From NCBI RefSeq assembly GCF_902506145.1, contig NZ_LR733520.1, positions 964,640-1,028,639 on the forward strand: a DNA stretch of 64,000 nt, given 5' to 3'. The translations under genes were made by a program, and so were the position numbers. The notes beneath the pieces were generated by a model, which had not been told where the DNA came from, did no database searches, and was given only the letters and a program-made list of their open reading frames with translations. Numbering within the stretch: the stretch's first letter is position 1; every line of letters begins with the position of its first letter. This document shows, piece by piece, positions 27,512 to 38,034 of the stretch. The DNA comes from Burkholderia sp. 8Y. GTDB taxonomy: Bacteria > Pseudomonadota > Gammaproteobacteria > Burkholderiales > Burkholderiaceae.

Positions 27512-28705
27512 TTAGAACTGGATACCCGATCGCTCGGCGACCGTGTGCATGTCCTTGTCGCCCCGGCCCGACAGGTTGACGAGCAGCACCTTGTCGCGCG
27601 GCAGCGTCTTCGCGAGCTTCGCGCCGAACGCCAGCGCGTGACTCGATTCCAGCGCCGGAATGATGCCTTCGATGCGGCAGCAGTCGTGGAAAGCTTTCAG
27701 CGCCTCGTCGTCGGTAATGCCCACGTACTCCGCGCGGCCGGCGTCCTTCAGCCACGCATGCTCCGGACCGACGCCCGGATAGTCGAGCCCCGCGGACACC
27801 GAATGCGTCTCGATGATCTGGCCGTTGTCGTCCTGCAAGAGATACGTACGATTCCCGTGCAGCACGCCGGGGCTTCCGCCCATCAGCGAAGCCGCGTGGC
27901 GTCCTGTTTCGATGCCGTCGCCCGCAGCCTCGACGCCGATCAAACGCACGGCTTCATCTTCGATGTACGGATAAAAGATGCCCATCGCATTCGAACCGCC
28001 GCCCACGCACGCGATGACGGCATCGGGCTGGCGGCCCGTCATTTCGGGCATCTGCACGCGGCATTCGTCGCCGATCACGCGCTGGAAGTCGCGCACCATC
28101 ATCGGGTAAGGATGCGGCCCGGCCACGGTCCCGATGATGTAGAACGTGTTTTCGACGTTCGTCACCCAGTCGCGCATGGCCTCGTTGAGCGCGTCCTTCA
28201 GCGTGCGGGAGCCGGATTCCACCGGCACGACGGTCGCGCCCAGCAGCTTCATGCGGTAAACGTTCGCCGCCTGCCGCTTGACGTCTTCCGCGCCCATGTA
28301 GACGACGCACTCCATGCCGAAGCGCGCCGCGATGGTCGCGGTCGCCACGCCGTGCTGTCCCGCGCCGGTTTCAGCGATCACGCGCGGCTTGCCCATCTTG
28401 CGCGCGAGCAGCGCCTGCCCGATAACGTTGTTGACCTTGTGCGCACCGGTGTGATTCAGGTCTTCGCGCTTCAGATAAAGCTGCGCGCCGCCGAGCATCT
28501 CGCTCCAGCGTTTCGCGTGATAAATCGGGGAAGGACGGCCGACGTAATGCTTCAGTTCGTAGTCGTATTCGGCCTGGAATGCGGGGTCCTGGCGGGCCGC
28601 GTCGTAGGCGCGGCGCAGTTCGTCGAGCGCGTGAATAAGCGTTTCGGAGACGAACACGCCGCCATATTGGCCGAAGTGGCCTCTTTCGTCAGGCAAGTTG
28701 TACAT
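27512..28705 (-). CDS. trpB: Tryptophan synthase beta chain
   Basis: TrpB is the PLP enzyme that condenses indole with serine to make tryptophan, working as an alpha2beta2 complex with TrpA. The 397-residue protein has the PLP lysine in [11 protein letters not shown] (about residue 90), the GAGQHGVA loop, the phosphate-binding [10 protein letters not shown] and the C-terminal SGRGDKD. It follows trpF with a 7-bp GC hairpin in the 58-base gap and is followed after seven bases by the methyltransferase gene. Confidence 0.98.
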   Translation of the reverse strand: MYNLPDERGHFGQYGGVFVSETLIHALDELRRAYDAARQDPAFQAEYDYELKHYVGRPSPIYHAKRWSEMLGGAQLYLKREDLNHTGAHKVNNVIGQALLARKMGKPRVIAETGAGQHGVATATIAARFGMECVVYMGAEDVKRQAANVYRMKLLGATVVPVESGSRTLKDALNEAMRDWVTNVENTFYIIGTVAGPHPYPMMVRDFQRVIGDECRVQMPEMTGRQPDAVIACVGGGSNAMGIFYPYIEDEAVRLIGVEAAGDGIETGRHAASLMGGSPGVLHGNRTYLLQDDNGQIIETHSVSAGLDYPGVGPEHAWLKDAGRAEYVGITDDEALKAFHDCCRIEGIIPALESSHALAFGAKLAKTLPRDKVLLVNLSGRGDKDMHTVAERSGIQF

Positions 28706-28723
28706 TGCGTCACTCTCTCGGTG

Positions 28724-28744
28724 GCAGGCCGCTTTCGGGCCTGC
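28724..28744 (-). promoter_or_regulatory. Hairpin between trpF and trpB
   Basis: GCAGGCC and GGCCTGC form a perfect 7-bp stem with a seven-base loop in the short gap between trpF and trpB. There is no T-run, so it is more likely an mRNA stability or attenuation element than a terminator. Confidence 0.4.
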
Positions 28745-28763
28745 GGTCGGAATCAGTTCTGAA

Positions 28764-29432
28764 TCAGCCGGCGTCCGCTTCGCGCACTGCGCGCACGAAC
28801 GCGGCCATTCGGGCAGGATCTTTCACGCCCTTCGCGCCCGGCACCTCGATGCCGCTAGAGACATCGACCGCGAACGGGCGCACGCGCCGGATGGCGTCAC
28901 TGACGTTTTGCGCGTTCAACCCACCACTCAAAACGGCCCGATGCCCGAGATCTGTTGGAATAAGTGACCAATCGAATACCTTTCCACCGCCGCCGAAGCC
29001 CTCGACGAGTGCGTCGAGCAAAATACCGCCCGCAGCCGCATAGTTAAGCGACGATTCTACCAAATCGCTTGCAGCCGCATCAGGCCCTACGCGCACCGCG
29101 CGCCACCAGGGCAAACCCGCAATCGCGGCGAGTTCGGCGCATTGCTCGGGCGTTTCGTCGCCGTGAAATTGCAGGAGCGACAGCGGCACGTTCGACGTCA
29201 CTTCGCGCACCCATTCCGGCGTCGCGTTGACGAACAGGCCGACTGCCGAGACAAGCGGCGGCACGTACCGCGAGAGTTCCACGGCTTCGGATACCGTCAG
29301 CGAGCGCGGGCTCGGCGGATAGAAGACGAAACCCACGGCGTCCGCGCCCAGCGCGACGGCGTGCTTGACATGCTCAGCGGTCGACAGCCCGCACAGCTTG
29401 ATTCTGGTTCGATGCAAATCGGAATGGTTCAT
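28764..29432 (-). CDS. trpF: Phosphoribosylanthranilate isomerase
   Basis: TrpF isomerises phosphoribosylanthranilate to CdRP in tryptophan synthesis. The start at 29432 overlaps the truA stop by the tetranucleotide ATGA, so translation is probably coupled. The resulting 222-residue TIM barrel has the catalytic cysteine block [10 protein letters not shown] near residue 10, [20 protein letters not shown] and SGGLNAQN near the end, with catalytic aspartate in [11 protein letters not shown] much longer in-frame extension upstream is only a shadow of truA. Confidence 0.97.
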   Translation of the reverse strand: MNHSDLHRTRIKLCGLSTAEHVKHAVALGADAVGFVFYPPSPRSLTVSEAVELSRYVPPLVSAVGLFVNATPEWVREVTSNVPLSLLQFHGDETPEQCAELAAIAGLPWWRAVRVGPDAAASDLVESSLNYAAAGGILLDALVEGFGGGGKVFDWSLIPTDLGHRAVLSGGLNAQNVSDAIRRVRPFAVDVSSGIEVPGAKGVKDPARMAAFVRAVREADAG

Positions 29433-30232
29433 GGCTGATCGGCCCAAACGGCGCTCCACGGCATGCTGGCGATATGCGGCGGCGGGACCGCGAAACGCTC
29501 CGGATAACCGACTTGCGCAAGATAGAGCCCATCGGGCATGAAGGTCGGCGCGGCGGCGCGACGGTCGCGCGCGTCGAGCACCTCGGCCATCCACGATGCG
29601 GGATGCCGGCCGCGCCCGATCGCGACGAAGCAACCCATCAGATTGCGCACCATGTGATGCAGAAACGCATTCGCCCGAAAGCGGAAGTGGACGAAATCGC
29701 CCTGCTCGCGCACGTCGATCTGATGGAGATGCTTGACCGGCGTCTTCGACTGGCAATCGGCCGCGCGAAACGACGAAAAGTCGTGCTCGCCGATGAGGCA
29801 GGCGGCGGAATCGCGCATGGCGGCGACGTCGAGCGGCGTGTGCACCCAGCCCGCGCGTTTCGCCAGCATGGGTGAACGTACCGGATTAACGTACAAAACG
29901 TAGAAATAAGTCCGTTCGAAGGCCGCAAAACGGGCGTGGAAGTCGTCGGGCATCGCCTTCGCCCACTGCACGGCGACGGAATTCGGCAAGAAGGCGTTCG
30001 TCCCGCGCACCCATGAGAAATCCGTGCGGTCGAGCGCCGTGTCGAAATGCACGACTTGCCCGAGGCCATGAACGCCCGTATCGGTGCGCCCGGCGACCAC
30101 CGTCTGAAGCGGCGTCTGCGCGAATTCCGCGAGCGCCCGCTCCAGTTCGTTCTGCACCGTATTGCCGTGCGGCTGCGATTGCCAGCCGCAAAACGCGGCT
30201 CCGTCGTACTGAACGCCTAGCGCAATCCGCAT
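29429..30232 (-). CDS. truA: tRNA pseudouridine(38-40) synthase
   Basis: TruA makes pseudouridine at tRNA positions 38-40. Starting at the ATG complementary to 30230-30232 it has 267 residues and opens [18 protein letters not shown]. The catalytic aspartate is D51 in [10 protein letters not shown], and [15 protein letters not shown] and VGYPE-type C-terminal blocks are present. The stop overlaps the trpF start (ATGA), and its own start lies two bases before the fimV stop, so fimV-truA-trpF form one transcript. The same order is known in Pseudomonas. Confidence 0.97.
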   Translation of the reverse strand: MRIALGVQYDGAAFCGWQSQPHGNTVQNELERALAEFAQTPLQTVVAGRTDTGVHGLGQVVHFDTALDRTDFSWVRGTNAFLPNSVAVQWAKAMPDDFHARFAAFERTYFYVLYVNPVRSPMLAKRAGWVHTPLDVAAMRDSAACLIGEHDFSSFRAADCQSKTPVKHLHQIDVREQGDFVHFRFRANAFLHHMVRNLMGCFVAIGRGRHPASWMAEVLDARDRRAAAPTFMPDGLYLAQVGYPERFAVPPPHIASMPWSAVWADQP

Positions 30233-30233
30233 A

Positions 30234-32285
30234 TCAGGAATGCGGCGCGAGCGTCGACAGCAATCCGGCCGCTTGCTGGCGCGTCGCCTGATCGTTCGAT
30301 GCAATCACTTCCTGCAGCAAGGTGCGCGCGCCCCCAAGATCGCCCAACTCGATGTATTCGACGGCCAACTCCAGCTTATTTCGCGCGATCGTCGCGAGTT
30401 GCGCGGCCGTTAGCGCGGGCAACGGCTCGGTTTGGCTCGACGGCAGGTCGAGATTGAAGTCGAGGCTTAGCGGCCCGAACTGCGTTGCGCCCAGCCCCGC
30501 GACCGACGGTGCGCCTGCCGTCCCGGCTTCGATTCGCGCCGCAGCGGACGACTGGTTCTCGTCGGCGACTGACGGCAGCGCGAACGCTTGCGCCTCGTGC
30601 GCAATATCCGTCTCGGCAATCGGCTGCGGGACGAAAGGCGCCTGCCCGACCGATGCCGGCGCTTCGTGCTGGGCGGCATGGTCATCGGAAGGCGGCGTGA
30701 GCGTCAGTTCCATGCGCGGCGGCAGGCCCATGTCCAGCGAATCCAGCGCCTGAACGGCTTCGGTCGGGAATTTCGGCATCGGAAAGCGATGCGTGGACGT
30801 CGGTTCGTCCTCCTGGGCGGCTGCGTCGTGCGGCTGCTGCGCGTCGCGCGCGGCTTGCTCTTCAACGGCCCGCTGTTCCGCTGCGCGCTGCTCCGATGCT
30901 TCCTGCTGGGCAGCCAGCGCCTGCGCTTCGCGCAACTCGGCTTCACGGGCGATGATCTCGCGCGCCGCCGCCTCGCGGGCCTGATGCGCCTGCGCTTCCT
31001 GTTGCGCGGCTTCCCTCGACGCCTCGTCGCGTCCGGCCAATTCGCGTTCCAAAGCTTCGCGCGCCGCCGCTTCGCGTGCGCGGACTTCGCGCTCCTCCGC
31101 TTCTCGCGCGGCGGCCTGCCGCGCGGCGGCTTCGCGCTCCTCGGCTTCCCATTTTTCGGCTTCACGTGCTGCGGCTTCGCGGGCGGCGATTTCGCGCGCG
31201 TGGGCCTCCTGCGTCTCGTGTGCTTGCGCTTCGGCCGTTCCCGCATGGGAGAGCGGCGGAACGAACGCGGCGTGGGCCGCTGCCGGCGGATTCGGCATCA
31301 ATGGCGCGTTGGGTTCCGTCCGATTCGGATGGTCAGCGTGCGTCTCGCGCGCTTCGACCGACTGGGGCGTGTCGTCATCGGACGGCGTGGCGAACGACTG
31401 CGCCGCCTCGTAGCTTTCGAGGCTCGCGGCGACGGCGTTCAATTCGGACTGATCGCGCTCGACCGCGTTGCCTTCGAGATTGGCAGCGGATTCGGGACTC
31501 GGCGCGACCGGCGCTGGATACGGCGCGCGGGGATGCTGGTCGGCTTGCGTTTCAGTGTCGGCCTCGGCGCGCCGGCGCTTGCTGCGGCGGCGGAGCATGA
31601 GAAGCAGCAGCACGACGATAACCGCGGCGACCAGCGCGATCAGCATCGGATCGACGCCGGCGCGGGCTCGCGGTGCGGTCCCGGTCGTGGGCGCGCTGGC
31701 CACGGGCGCGACAGCGGGCGTGGCCTCCGGTGCCGCTTGCGATGCCCCCGAAGCCGTAGCCGCGTCGCTCGCGGCCGGTTCGACGGCGGACGCGCCCGGC
31801 TGAACCGGCGTCGTTTCAGCGCCCGGCGCCGACTGTGCCGAACTTGCGGCATTCGCCGCCGGCGCGCTCGGCTGTGCAGCCTGCGGCGCAGGCGCGGAAG
31901 CCGGCGCAGCGTCGGGCGAAGCGCCCGTATCGGCGCCCGGCACGTTCAGCACCGCCCCCAACTTCAGCCGGTTGATGTCGTGGCCCGCGAATGCGTTCGG
32001 ATTTGCATCGAACAGGGCGCGCGCCATCTTCTCCTTGACGGCGCGTTCTTTGGAGCCGGTGAGCTCGCCCGCGATGTCGCTCAGGGACTGCCCCGGCTTC
32101 ACAGCGTATCGCTGCGCCGGCGCGTCGGTGGATGTCGTGGTGGCGGCGGCATCGGCTGTCGCGCCGCTGGCCTGCGCGAGCGCCGCGCCGGAGTTCGTCC
32201 AGAGCGCCGCGCACAGGGCGACGCTTGCCACGGCCAAGGCCGCACGCGATGACGGGATGAAGGACCGGCGGGGTCGTCGAATCAT
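30234..32285 (-). CDS. fimV: FimV/HubP-like LysM polar hub protein
   Basis: FimV-type proteins anchor to peptidoglycan and organise polar machinery such as type IV pili. The 683-residue form begins at 32285 with a signal-anchor or signal peptide (basic MIRRPRR, hydrophobic core, cleavage near ALAQA). A LysM-like segment follows ([19 protein letters not shown], about residues 58-110), then Ala/Pro-rich linkers and one membrane helix ([19 protein letters not shown], about 210-230). A long Glu/Ala/Arg coiled coil (about 345-460) comes next. The C-terminus has a FimV motif, [20 protein letters not shown], near residue 650. asd lies upstream and truA downstream, as in Pseudomonas. The region is highly biased and probably variable between strains. 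Confidence 0.85.
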   Translation of the reverse strand: MIRRPRRSFIPSSRAALAVASVALCAALWTNSGAALAQASGATADAAATTTSTDAPAQRYAVKPGQSLSDIAGELTGSKERAVKEKMARALFDANPNAFAGHDINRLKLGAVLNVPGADTGASPDAAPASAPAPQAAQPSAPAANAASSAQSAPGAETTPVQPGASAVEPAASDAATASGASQAAPEATPAVAPVASAPTTGTAPRARAGVDPMLIALVAAVIVVLLLLMLRRRSKRRRAEADTETQADQHPRAPYPAPVAPSPESAANLEGNAVERDQSELNAVAASLESYEAAQSFATPSDDDTPQSVEARETHADHPNRTEPNAPLMPNPPAAAHAAFVPPLSHAGTAEAQAHETQEAHAREIAAREAAAREAEKWEAEEREAAARQAAAREAEEREVRAREAAAREALERELAGRDEASREAAQQEAQAHQAREAAAREIIAREAELREAQALAAQQEASEQRAAEQRAVEEQAARDAQQPHDAAAQEDEPTSTHRFPMPKFPTEAVQALDSLDMGLPPRMELTLTPPSDDHAAQHEAPASVGQAPFVPQPIAETDIAHEAQAFALPSVADENQSSAAARIEAGTAGAPSVAGLGATQFGPLSLDFNLDLPSSQTEPLPALTAAQLATIARNKLELAVEYIELGDLGGARTLLQEVIASNDQATRQQAAGLLSTLAPHS

Positions 32286-32398
32286 TGAAGCTCCAGAGTA
32301 CGGCGAAGGTTGAAACAGATACCAAGACTGGTGCGCGCCGGCGATCGTATGACCGGCCGATTCGCTCGCAGTCCCAAAAAAGCGGCCCCATAAACAAA

Positions 32399-32422
32399 AA
32401 GCGCCGCGATAACGCGACGCTT
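32399..32422 (-). terminator. Intrinsic terminator after asd
   Basis: AAGCGCCGCG and CGCGACGCTT form a near-perfect 10-bp stem on an ATAA loop. On the minus strand the hairpin is followed by TTTGTTTATG. It ends the asd transcript 39 bases after its stop, so fimV probably has its own promoter in the 113 bases that follow. Confidence 0.75.
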
Positions 32423-32460
32423 TCTGGGCGAGGTGCGCGCTCTCAGGCGCGTAGTTTACT

Positions 32461-33582
32461 TTACTTGTCCAGCAGAATGCGAAGCATGCGGCGCAACGGC
32501 TCGGCCGCGCCCCACAGCAACTGGTCGCCGACGGTGAACGCCGACAGATATTCACCGCCCATCGCGAGTTTGCGCAGACGGCCGACCGGCACCGTCAGCG
32601 TGCCGGTAACGACCGCCGGCGACAGATCGCGCATCGACGCTTCGCGTTCGTTCGGCACGACCTTCACCCAGTCGTTCGCCGAAGCCAGAATGCCGTTGAT
32701 CTCGTCGAGCGGCACGTCCTTGTTCAGCTTGATGGTCAGCGCCTGCGAGTGGCAGCGCATTGCGCCGATACGCACGCACAGGCCATCGACCGGAATGGAA
32801 CCCGGCTCGCCCATCGCTGGCTTGCCGAGAATCTTGTTGGTTTCCGCGCCGCCCTTCCATTCTTCCTTCGACATGCCGTTGCCGAGATCCTTGTCGATCC
32901 ACGGAATTAGCGAGCCGGCGAGCGGCACGCCGAAATGGTCGGTCGGCATGGCGTCGCTGTTCATTGTCGCGAGCACCTTGCGGTCGATATCCAGAATGGC
33001 CGACGACGGATTCGCCAGATCGCCCGCCACCGACGCGTTGAGCGCGCCCATTTGCGACAGCAGCTCGCGCATGTTCTGCGCGCCCGCGCCCGATGCGGCC
33101 TGATACGTCATGGCCGTCATCCAGTCGACGAGGTTTTCGCGGAAGAGGCCGCCGAGCGCCATCAGCATGAGGCTCACAGTGCAGTTTCCGCCGATGAAGT
33201 CGCGCCCGCCCTTGACGAGCGAATCCTTGATGACATCGAGATTCACCGGATCGAGAACGATGACCGCGTCGTCCTTCATGCGCAGCGCCGAGGCCGCGTC
33301 GATCCAGTAGCCCTTCCAGCCCGCCGCGCGCAGCTTCGGATACACGTCGTTCGTGTAGTCGCCGCCCTGGCAGGTGATGATGGCGTCGCACTTCTTCAGG
33401 TCGTCGATGCTCGTCGCGTCTTTGAGCTTCGTCTCGTTTTTGGCGAACGACGGCGCGTTGCCGCCCGCATTGCTGGTGCTGAAAAACACCGGTTCGATCA
33501 GGTCGAAATCGCCTTCCTGCTGCATGCGCTGCATCAGCACGCTGCCGACCATGCCGCGCCAACCCACGAGACCTACGTTCAT
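32461..33582 (-). CDS. asd: Aspartate-semialdehyde dehydrogenase
   Basis: Asd reduces aspartyl phosphate to aspartate semialdehyde with NADPH, feeding lysine, threonine, methionine and diaminopimelate synthesis. The start at 33582 ([16 protein letters not shown]) gives 373 residues with the Rossmann GWRGMVGS loop at the N-terminus. The catalytic cysteine is in [10 protein letters not shown] (about residue 135) and the histidine in [13 protein letters not shown] (about 275). It lies between leuB, 371 bases upstream, and fimV, a conserved order. It ends at a hairpin. Confidence 0.97.
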   Translation of the reverse strand: MNVGLVGWRGMVGSVLMQRMQQEGDFDLIEPVFFSTSNAGGNAPSFAKNETKLKDATSIDDLKKCDAIITCQGGDYTNDVYPKLRAAGWKGYWIDAASALRMKDDAVIVLDPVNLDVIKDSLVKGGRDFIGGNCTVSLMLMALGGLFRENLVDWMTAMTYQAASGAGAQNMRELLSQMGALNASVAGDLANPSSAILDIDRKVLATMNSDAMPTDHFGVPLAGSLIPWIDKDLGNGMSKEEWKGGAETNKILGKPAMGEPGSIPVDGLCVRIGAMRCHSQALTIKLNKDVPLDEINGILASANDWVKVVPNEREASMRDLSPAVVTGTLTVPVGRLRKLAMGGEYLSAFTVGDQLLWGAAEPLRRMLRILLDK

Positions 33583-33953
33583 GACTAACCTTATTTGTTG
33601 AGGCTTCCCCGCATCCTTACCCGGCGTGGCCGCGCGGGGAAGACGCTCGGACACGAGGGACGATCAGCGAATCGTGATCGCTTTGATGGAGATTTTCGTA
33701 ATGCGCGTTTTCGACGTGCGGATAACGCCCGGGGTGGCGATGCCGTCGATGCGCGTGACGATGGCGAGACCGGTCGCGCGAGCGTCGATGCCGCGGCCGA
33801 TGCAATCCGTAGAGAATTGGAAGTTCTTCGCCATGACCAAAGAATATACACGAATTGCGGCGTTTTCGTCGGAAGTACCGTCTTTCCGGCGAAATCGCCG
33901 CGAACTGCGCGTCAACCGTACCGACTCGGGCGATCCCGATCCCGAGATGAGTA
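33583..33953 (-). other. leuB-asd intergenic region
   Basis: This 371-base gap contains a possible 56-codon gene (33664-33834) and a 14-base palindrome CGGCGAAATCGCCG (33886-33899). An imperfect hairpin CTCGGG/CCCGAG (33925-33946) lies just after the leuB stop. The hairpin has no T-run, so it is only a possible terminator or mRNA end. Confidence 0.4.
33664..33834 (-). CDS. Possible small protein (56 aa)
   Basis: A 56-codon frame starts at the ATG complementary to 33832-33834 and encodes a basic, Ile/Thr-rich peptide (MAKNFQFSTDCIGRG at the start, IRTSKTRITKISIKAITIR at the end). Codon usage strongly favours G or C in third positions, like its neighbours. There is no ribosome binding site. 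TATATT lies only eight bases before the ATG, so translation would have to be leaderless. No family is recognised. It could equally be chance. Confidence 0.3.
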   Translation of the reverse strand: MAKNFQFSTDCIGRGIDARATGLAIVTRIDGIATPGVIRTSKTRITKISIKAITIR

Positions 33954-35021
33954 CTAAAGCGCCGCGAGCACCGCGTCGCCCATGTCCTTCGTGCCGACGG
34001 TCTTGCCGTCCTGCGTCGCGATATCGCCCGTGCGGTAGCCCTGTTCGAGCACCTTCTTGACCGCAATCTCGATGCGATCCGCCTGCTCCGTCTTGCCGAG
34101 CGAATAACGCAGCATCATCGCGGCGGAAAGAATGGTCGCGAGCGGATTGGCCACGCCCTTGCCCGCGATATCCGGCGCGGAACCGTGCGACGGCTCGTAC
34201 AGACCCTTGTTGTTCTTGTCGAGCGACGCCGAGGGCAACATGCCGATGGAGCCGGTCAGCATCGCGGCTTCGTCCGAGAGAATGTCGCCGAACATGTTGC
34301 CGGTCACGACCACGTCGAACGCTTTCGGCGCCTTGACGAGCTGCATCGCCGCGTTGTCGACGTACATGTGCGACAGCTCGACATCCGCGTATTCCTTGGC
34401 GACGTCGATCATCGTGTCGCGCCACAGCTGCGACGTTTCCAGCACGTTGGCCTTGTCGACGCTCGTGAGCTTCTTCTGGCGCTTTTGCGCGGCCTGAAAC
34501 GCGACGTGCGCGATACGGCGCACTTCGGGCTCCGAATAGCGCATGGTGTCGAAGCCCTCGCGCGCGCCTTCGAACGGGCCGTCCGGCGCTTGCCGCACGC
34601 CGCGCGGCTGGCCGAAATAGATGTCGCCGTTCAATTCGCGCACGATCAGAATGTCGAGCCCCGACACGATCTCCGCCTTCAGCGACGAAGCGGCCGTCAA
34701 TTGCGGATAGCAGATCGCCGGGCGGAAGTTCGCGAAGAGTTGCAGATGCTTGCGCAGGCCGAGAATGGCCTGTTCCGGACGCAGCGCGCGTTCGAGCGAG
34801 TCGTATTTCCAGTCGCCGACCGCGCCGAACAGAATCGCGTCCGCCTCTTTCGCGAGCGCGAGCGTCTCATCGGGCAGCGGATGCCCCTTCGCCTCGTAAC
34901 CCGCGCCGCCGACAGGCGCCTCTTCCAGCTCGAACTTCTCGCCGAGCGCGTTCAGCACCTTGACCGCTTCAGCCGTGATTTCCGGACCGATCCCGTCGCC
35001 GGGGAGCACTGCAATCTTCAT
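33954..35021 (-). CDS. leuB: 3-isopropylmalate dehydrogenase
   Basis: LeuB oxidatively decarboxylates 3-isopropylmalate to 2-oxoisocaproate with NAD+ in leucine synthesis. The 355-residue protein has the family start [20 protein letters not shown], the substrate-binding arginines in [13 protein letters not shown] and the metal and NAD regions [13 protein letters not shown] and [14 protein letters not shown]. It is the last gene of the leuC-leuD-leuB run, 30 bases after leuD, and is followed by the 371-base gap before asd. Confidence 0.98.
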   Translation of the reverse strand: MKIAVLPGDGIGPEITAEAVKVLNALGEKFELEEAPVGGAGYEAKGHPLPDETLALAKEADAILFGAVGDWKYDSLERALRPEQAILGLRKHLQLFANFRPAICYPQLTAASSLKAEIVSGLDILIVRELNGDIYFGQPRGVRQAPDGPFEGAREGFDTMRYSEPEVRRIAHVAFQAAQKRQKKLTSVDKANVLETSQLWRDTMIDVAKEYADVELSHMYVDNAAMQLVKAPKAFDVVVTGNMFGDILSDEAAMLTGSIGMLPSASLDKNNKGLYEPSHGSAPDIAGKGVANPLATILSAAMMLRYSLGKTEQADRIEIAVKKVLEQGYRTGDIATQDGKTVGTKDMGDAVLAAL

Positions 35022-35051
35022 GTCGCTTCCTTCTACGTGTGCGTGTTTCGT

Positions 35052-35702
35052 TTATCCGATGACGCGATTGTTCAGCCACGGCTGCTTCGCGAGCCGCTCC
35101 GCTTCGAACTGCCTGATCTTGTCCGCGTGGCGCAGCGTGAGACCGATGTCGTCGAATCCGTTCAGCAGGCAATACTTGCGAAAGCCGGGTACGTCGAACG
35201 CGTACTCGGTGCCGTCGCCCGTGCGAACGACTTGCGCTTCCAGATCGACCGTGAGCGTGAAGCCGACGAACGCGTACGTCTCGTTGAAGAGCTTGTCGAC
35301 CTGTTGCTCCGAGAGCACGACCGGCAGCAAGCCGTTCTTGAAGCAGTTGTTATAGAAGATGTCCGCGAAGCTCGGCGCGATGATCGCGCGAAAGCCGTAC
35401 TGCTCCAGCGCCCACGGCGCATGCTCGCGCGAGCTGCCGCAGCCGAAGTTCTTGCGCGTGAGCAGAATCGACGCGCCCTGATAACGCGTCTGGTTCAGCA
35501 CGAAGTCCGGATTCAGCGGACGGTTGCTGTTGTCCTGACCGGGCTGGCCGACATCGAGATAACGCCATTCGTCGAACGCGTTCGGGCCGAAGCCCGTGCG
35601 CTTGATCGACTTCAGGAACTGCTTCGGGATGATCGCGTCGGTATCGACGTTCTCGCGGTCCAGCGGCGCGACGAGGCCGCTATGCACGGTGAATTTTTCC
35701 AT
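35052..35702 (-). CDS. leuD: 3-isopropylmalate dehydratase small subunit
   Basis: LeuD is the swivelling small subunit that completes the active site of isopropylmalate isomerase with LeuC. The 216-residue protein opens [18 protein letters not shown] and has the family blocks [14 protein letters not shown], the substrate loop [15 protein letters not shown] near residue 90 and [16 protein letters not shown]. It starts 24 bases after leuC and is followed by leuB, one operon. Confidence 0.98.
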   Translation of the reverse strand: MEKFTVHSGLVAPLDRENVDTDAIIPKQFLKSIKRTGFGPNAFDEWRYLDVGQPGQDNSNRPLNPDFVLNQTRYQGASILLTRKNFGCGSSREHAPWALEQYGFRAIIAPSFADIFYNNCFKNGLLPVVLSEQQVDKLFNETYAFVGFTLTVDLEAQVVRTGDGTEYAFDVPGFRKYCLLNGFDDIGLTLRHADKIRQFEAERLAKQPWLNNRVIG

Positions 35703-35726
35703 GATCTGTCTCTGTGTCCCGTTGGA

Positions 35727-37136
35727 TTACGCGAGCTTTCGCACGTCGACGAAATGACCTTCGATGGCCGCCGCCGCCGCCATCGCGGGGCTGACGAGGT
35801 GCGTGCGGCCGCCCGCGCCCTGACGCCCTTCAAAATTGCGGTTCGACGTCGATGCGCAGCGTTCGCCCGGCTCCAGACGGTCCGCGTTCATCGCGAGGCA
35901 CATGGAGCAGCCCGGCTCGCGCCATTCGAAACCAGCGTTGGTGAAGATCTTGTCGAGCCCTTCGCGCTCGGCCTGCGCCTTCACGAGACCCGAACCCGGC
36001 ACGACCATCGCCTTGCGGATATTCGACGCCACCCGCTTGCCGAGCGACTTCACCACGTACGCGGCGGCGCGCAGGTCTTCGATGCGCGCGTTCGTGCACG
36101 AGCCGATGAAAATCTTGTCCGGCTTGATCGATTCGATGGGCGTGTTTGGCTGAAGCGCCATGTAATGCAGCGCGCGCTCCATCGCATCGCGCTTCACGGG
36201 GTCTTTTTCGCGCTCGGGATCCGGCACGCGGCCGTCGATGGACGTCACCATTTCCGGCGACGTGCCCCACGTCACCTGCGGCACGATGTCCGCCGCCTTG
36301 ATTTCGACGACGCGATCGAAGTGCGCGTCCGGGTCCGACTTCAACTGACGCCAGTACTCGACCGCCTGGTTCCACTCGACGCCCTGCGGCGAGTACGGGC
36401 GATCCTTCAGATAGTTGATGGTGGTGTCGTCGACGGCGACCATGCCCGCGCGCGCGCCCGCTTCGATCGCCATGTTGCACACGGTCATGCGGCCTTCCAT
36501 GGTGAGCGCGCGAATGGTGGACCCGCCGAACTCGATCGCGTAGCCGGTGCCGCCCGCCGTGCCGATCTTGCCGATGATCGCAAGCGCGATGTCCTTGCCC
36601 GTGCAACCGCGTGGCAGCGGACCTTCCACCTTGACGAGCATGTTCTTGCTCTTCTTTTGCAAGAGCGTTTGCGTGGCGAGCACGTGCTCGACCTCCGACG
36701 TGCCGATGCCGTGCGCGAGCGCGCCGAACGCGCCGTGCGTGGACGTGTGCGAATCGCCGCAGACGATGGTCATGCCCGGCAGCGTCGCGCCTTGCTCCGG
36801 CCCGATGATATGCACGATGCCCTGGCGCACGTCGTTCATCTTGAATTGCGTGATGCCGAATTCGTCGCAATTGGCGTCGAGCGTGTCGACTTGCAGCTTC
36901 GACACCGGATCGGCGATGCCGTGCGAGCGGTCGGTCGTCGGCACGTTATGGTCGGACACGGCCAGATTCGCGCTGATGCGCCAGACGGGACGCTGATGCA
37001 GCTTCAGACCTTCGAAGGCTTGCGGGCTCGTCACTTCATGCAGCAGATGACGGTCGATGTAGAGGATCGAGGTGCCGTCCTCTTCGGTGTGGATGACGTG
37101 CGAGTTCCACAACTTGTCGTAGAGAGTCTGGGACAT
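35727..37136 (-). CDS. leuC: 3-isopropylmalate dehydratase large subunit
   Basis: LeuC binds the [4Fe-4S] cluster that isomerises 2- to 3-isopropylmalate. The 469-residue aconitase-family protein has the cluster ligands in [15 protein letters not shown] (about residue 345) and GCSMCLAMN (about 405), and the aconitase signatures [14 protein letters not shown] and [17 protein letters not shown]. It heads leuCDB. The 188-base region to vapC should hold the promoter, with paired ACTACCC/GGGTAGT arms at 37230-37276. Confidence 0.98.
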   Translation of the reverse strand: MSQTLYDKLWNSHVIHTEEDGTSILYIDRHLLHEVTSPQAFEGLKLHQRPVWRISANLAVSDHNVPTTDRSHGIADPVSKLQVDTLDANCDEFGITQFKMNDVRQGIVHIIGPEQGATLPGMTIVCGDSHTSTHGAFGALAHGIGTSEVEHVLATQTLLQKKSKNMLVKVEGPLPRGCTGKDIALAIIGKIGTAGGTGYAIEFGGSTIRALTMEGRMTVCNMAIEAGARAGMVAVDDTTINYLKDRPYSPQGVEWNQAVEYWRQLKSDPDAHFDRVVEIKAADIVPQVTWGTSPEMVTSIDGRVPDPEREKDPVKRDAMERALHYMALQPNTPIESIKPDKIFIGSCTNARIEDLRAAAYVVKSLGKRVASNIRKAMVVPGSGLVKAQAEREGLDKIFTNAGFEWREPGCSMCLAMNADRLEPGERCASTSNRNFEGRQGAGGRTHLVSPAMAAAAAIEGHFVDVRKLA

Positions 37137-37229
37137 GGTGAACGCTTCTCAGATGACTGCGGGGTGGTGCTGCTTCGCTTCGTCGGCAGCTTGTTCGACG
37201 ATTATGCCACCTCCGCAGCCGCGCGGGGT

Positions 37230-37276
37230 ACTACCCAGACACAAAAAACCTTGTGAAAACATAGGCTTAGGGTAGT
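37230..37276. promoter_or_regulatory. Paired inverted heptamers upstream of leuC
   Basis: ACTACCC (37230-37236) and GGGTAGT (37270-37276) form an inverted repeat with 33 bases between, in the A+T-richer stretch ~95-140 bases before the leuC start. Spacing on one face of the helix would suit a dimeric or looping regulator, but none is identified. Confidence 0.3.
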
Positions 37277-37324
37277 GGCGCCAGTACCCGGATGCGCACT
37301 ACCAGCCTGACCGTCTTGGCGCCT

Positions 37325-37696
37325 TCAATGCTGAAGCATCGCATTGACACCGAGTTCTTCGGCGACTTTGTGCAAGCGTTTATCACGCGTCCAGATCTTT
37401 ACGCCAGACCGCAAATGAGCCGACGCCAAAAGCGACGTATCGACATACCCGATTCCGCGATTGAAGAGCCGTTGCCGCTCGATCAGGAAGGACACTTCTT
37501 CCGGTGTCGCCACAGGCGCAAGCGGCAGATCGTTCAGCGCGCCCAGCACACCAGTCCGATCGCGGAGACTGCCGAGCGAGATTTCCGCAATGACGAATGG
37601 GTGAGCCAGTACGCGGTCCTCGCCGAGCAGATTTACCAGCAAAGGTTCCGATGCGTTGATGTGGTCGATCCACACCGAGGTATCGACAAGAATCAT
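37325..37696 (-). CDS. vapC: VapC-type PIN-domain toxin
   Basis: The 123-residue protein is a PIN-domain RNase of the VapC family, which cleaves specific RNAs when free of its antitoxin. All four acidic active-site positions are present: D5 in ILVDTSVW, E38 in IAEIS, D86 in YVDTSLLASA and D105 in TRDKRL. Its ATG overlaps the stop of vapB by four bases (ATGA), typical of a coupled toxin-antitoxin pair. It is inserted between gltA and leuC, genes that are usually neighbours, which suggests acquisition. The enzyme looks intact. Confidence 0.92.
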   Translation of the reverse strand: MILVDTSVWIDHINASEPLLVNLLGEDRVLAHPFVIAEISLGSLRDRTGVLGALNDLPLAPVATPEEVSFLIERQRLFNRGIGYVDTSLLASAHLRSGVKIWTRDKRLHKVAEELGVNAMLQH

Positions 37697-37890
37697 TCGC
37701 TTTCCTGGCGACGACGGGAAGCGCCTTCGATGCCCGGCTGACTGCCGCCGAGATTCGCGAGTCGACGAGCTGCTTCGCGTTGCACAAGCGCCTTCAGTGC
37801 CTCGCGAACGAGCGCCGATTTTTCCGTCAGGCCGGTATAGGCTTGGGCTTTCTCCAGCAAATCGTCATCGAGCGCAATAGTCGTACGCAT
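37693..37890 (-). CDS. vapB: VapB-type antitoxin (ribbon-helix-helix)
   Basis: The start complementary to 37888-37890 gives a 65-residue protein, MRTTIALDDDLLEKAQAYTG. It has the short N-terminal strand and two helices of a ribbon-helix-helix DNA-binding domain (about residues 1-42), with SALVREALKAL as the second helix, and a C-terminal toxin-binding tail. AGAGGA lies eight bases upstream of the ATG. It should repress its own promoter: the dyad at 37926-37951 overlaps a TAAAAT -10-like sequence just upstream. The first 44 codons of the longer frame are noncoding. Confidence 0.9.
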   Translation of the reverse strand: MRTTIALDDDLLEKAQAYTGLTEKSALVREALKALVQREAARRLANLGGSQPGIEGASRRRQESE

Positions 37891-37925
37891 ATCATGATTC
37901 CTCTTTGGTTGACGCATTAATTTTA

Positions 37926-37951
37926 GCATCAAACGATGCCTGATTTGATGC
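37926..37951 (-). promoter_or_regulatory. Candidate vapBC operator
   Basis: GCATCAAA and TTTGATGC make a perfect 8-bp inverted repeat with a ten-base spacer, starting 36 bases upstream of vapB. The minus strand continues TAAAAT (a 5/6 match to a -10 element), so binding here would block the promoter. Confidence 0.65.
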
Positions 37952-37975
37952 CTCACATGCGCTCTCCCCAAATGC

Positions 37976-38007
37976 AAAAAGCCCCGGCAGTCACCCGCCG
38001 GGGCCTT
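37976..38007 (-). terminator. Intrinsic terminator of gltA
   Basis: GCCCCGGC pairs with GCCGGGGC across a short loop, and the minus strand continues into TTTTTGCATTTG. It lies about 28 bases after the gltA stop and separates gltA from vapBC. Confidence 0.85.
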
Positions 38008-38034
38008 CGAAGCGACCTGCAACCGTGAATCGAC

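Noticed and set aside
30588..32252. 554-codon open frame antisense to fimV
   Set aside because: The Ala/Glu coiled-coil repeat on the coding strand makes an artificial open frame on the other; it has no domain.
34185..37256. 1023-codon open frame antisense to leuB-leuD-leuC
   Set aside because: It is the usual shadow of a high-GC coding strand: Arg/His-rich with no domain, and it runs through three well-supported genes on the other strand.
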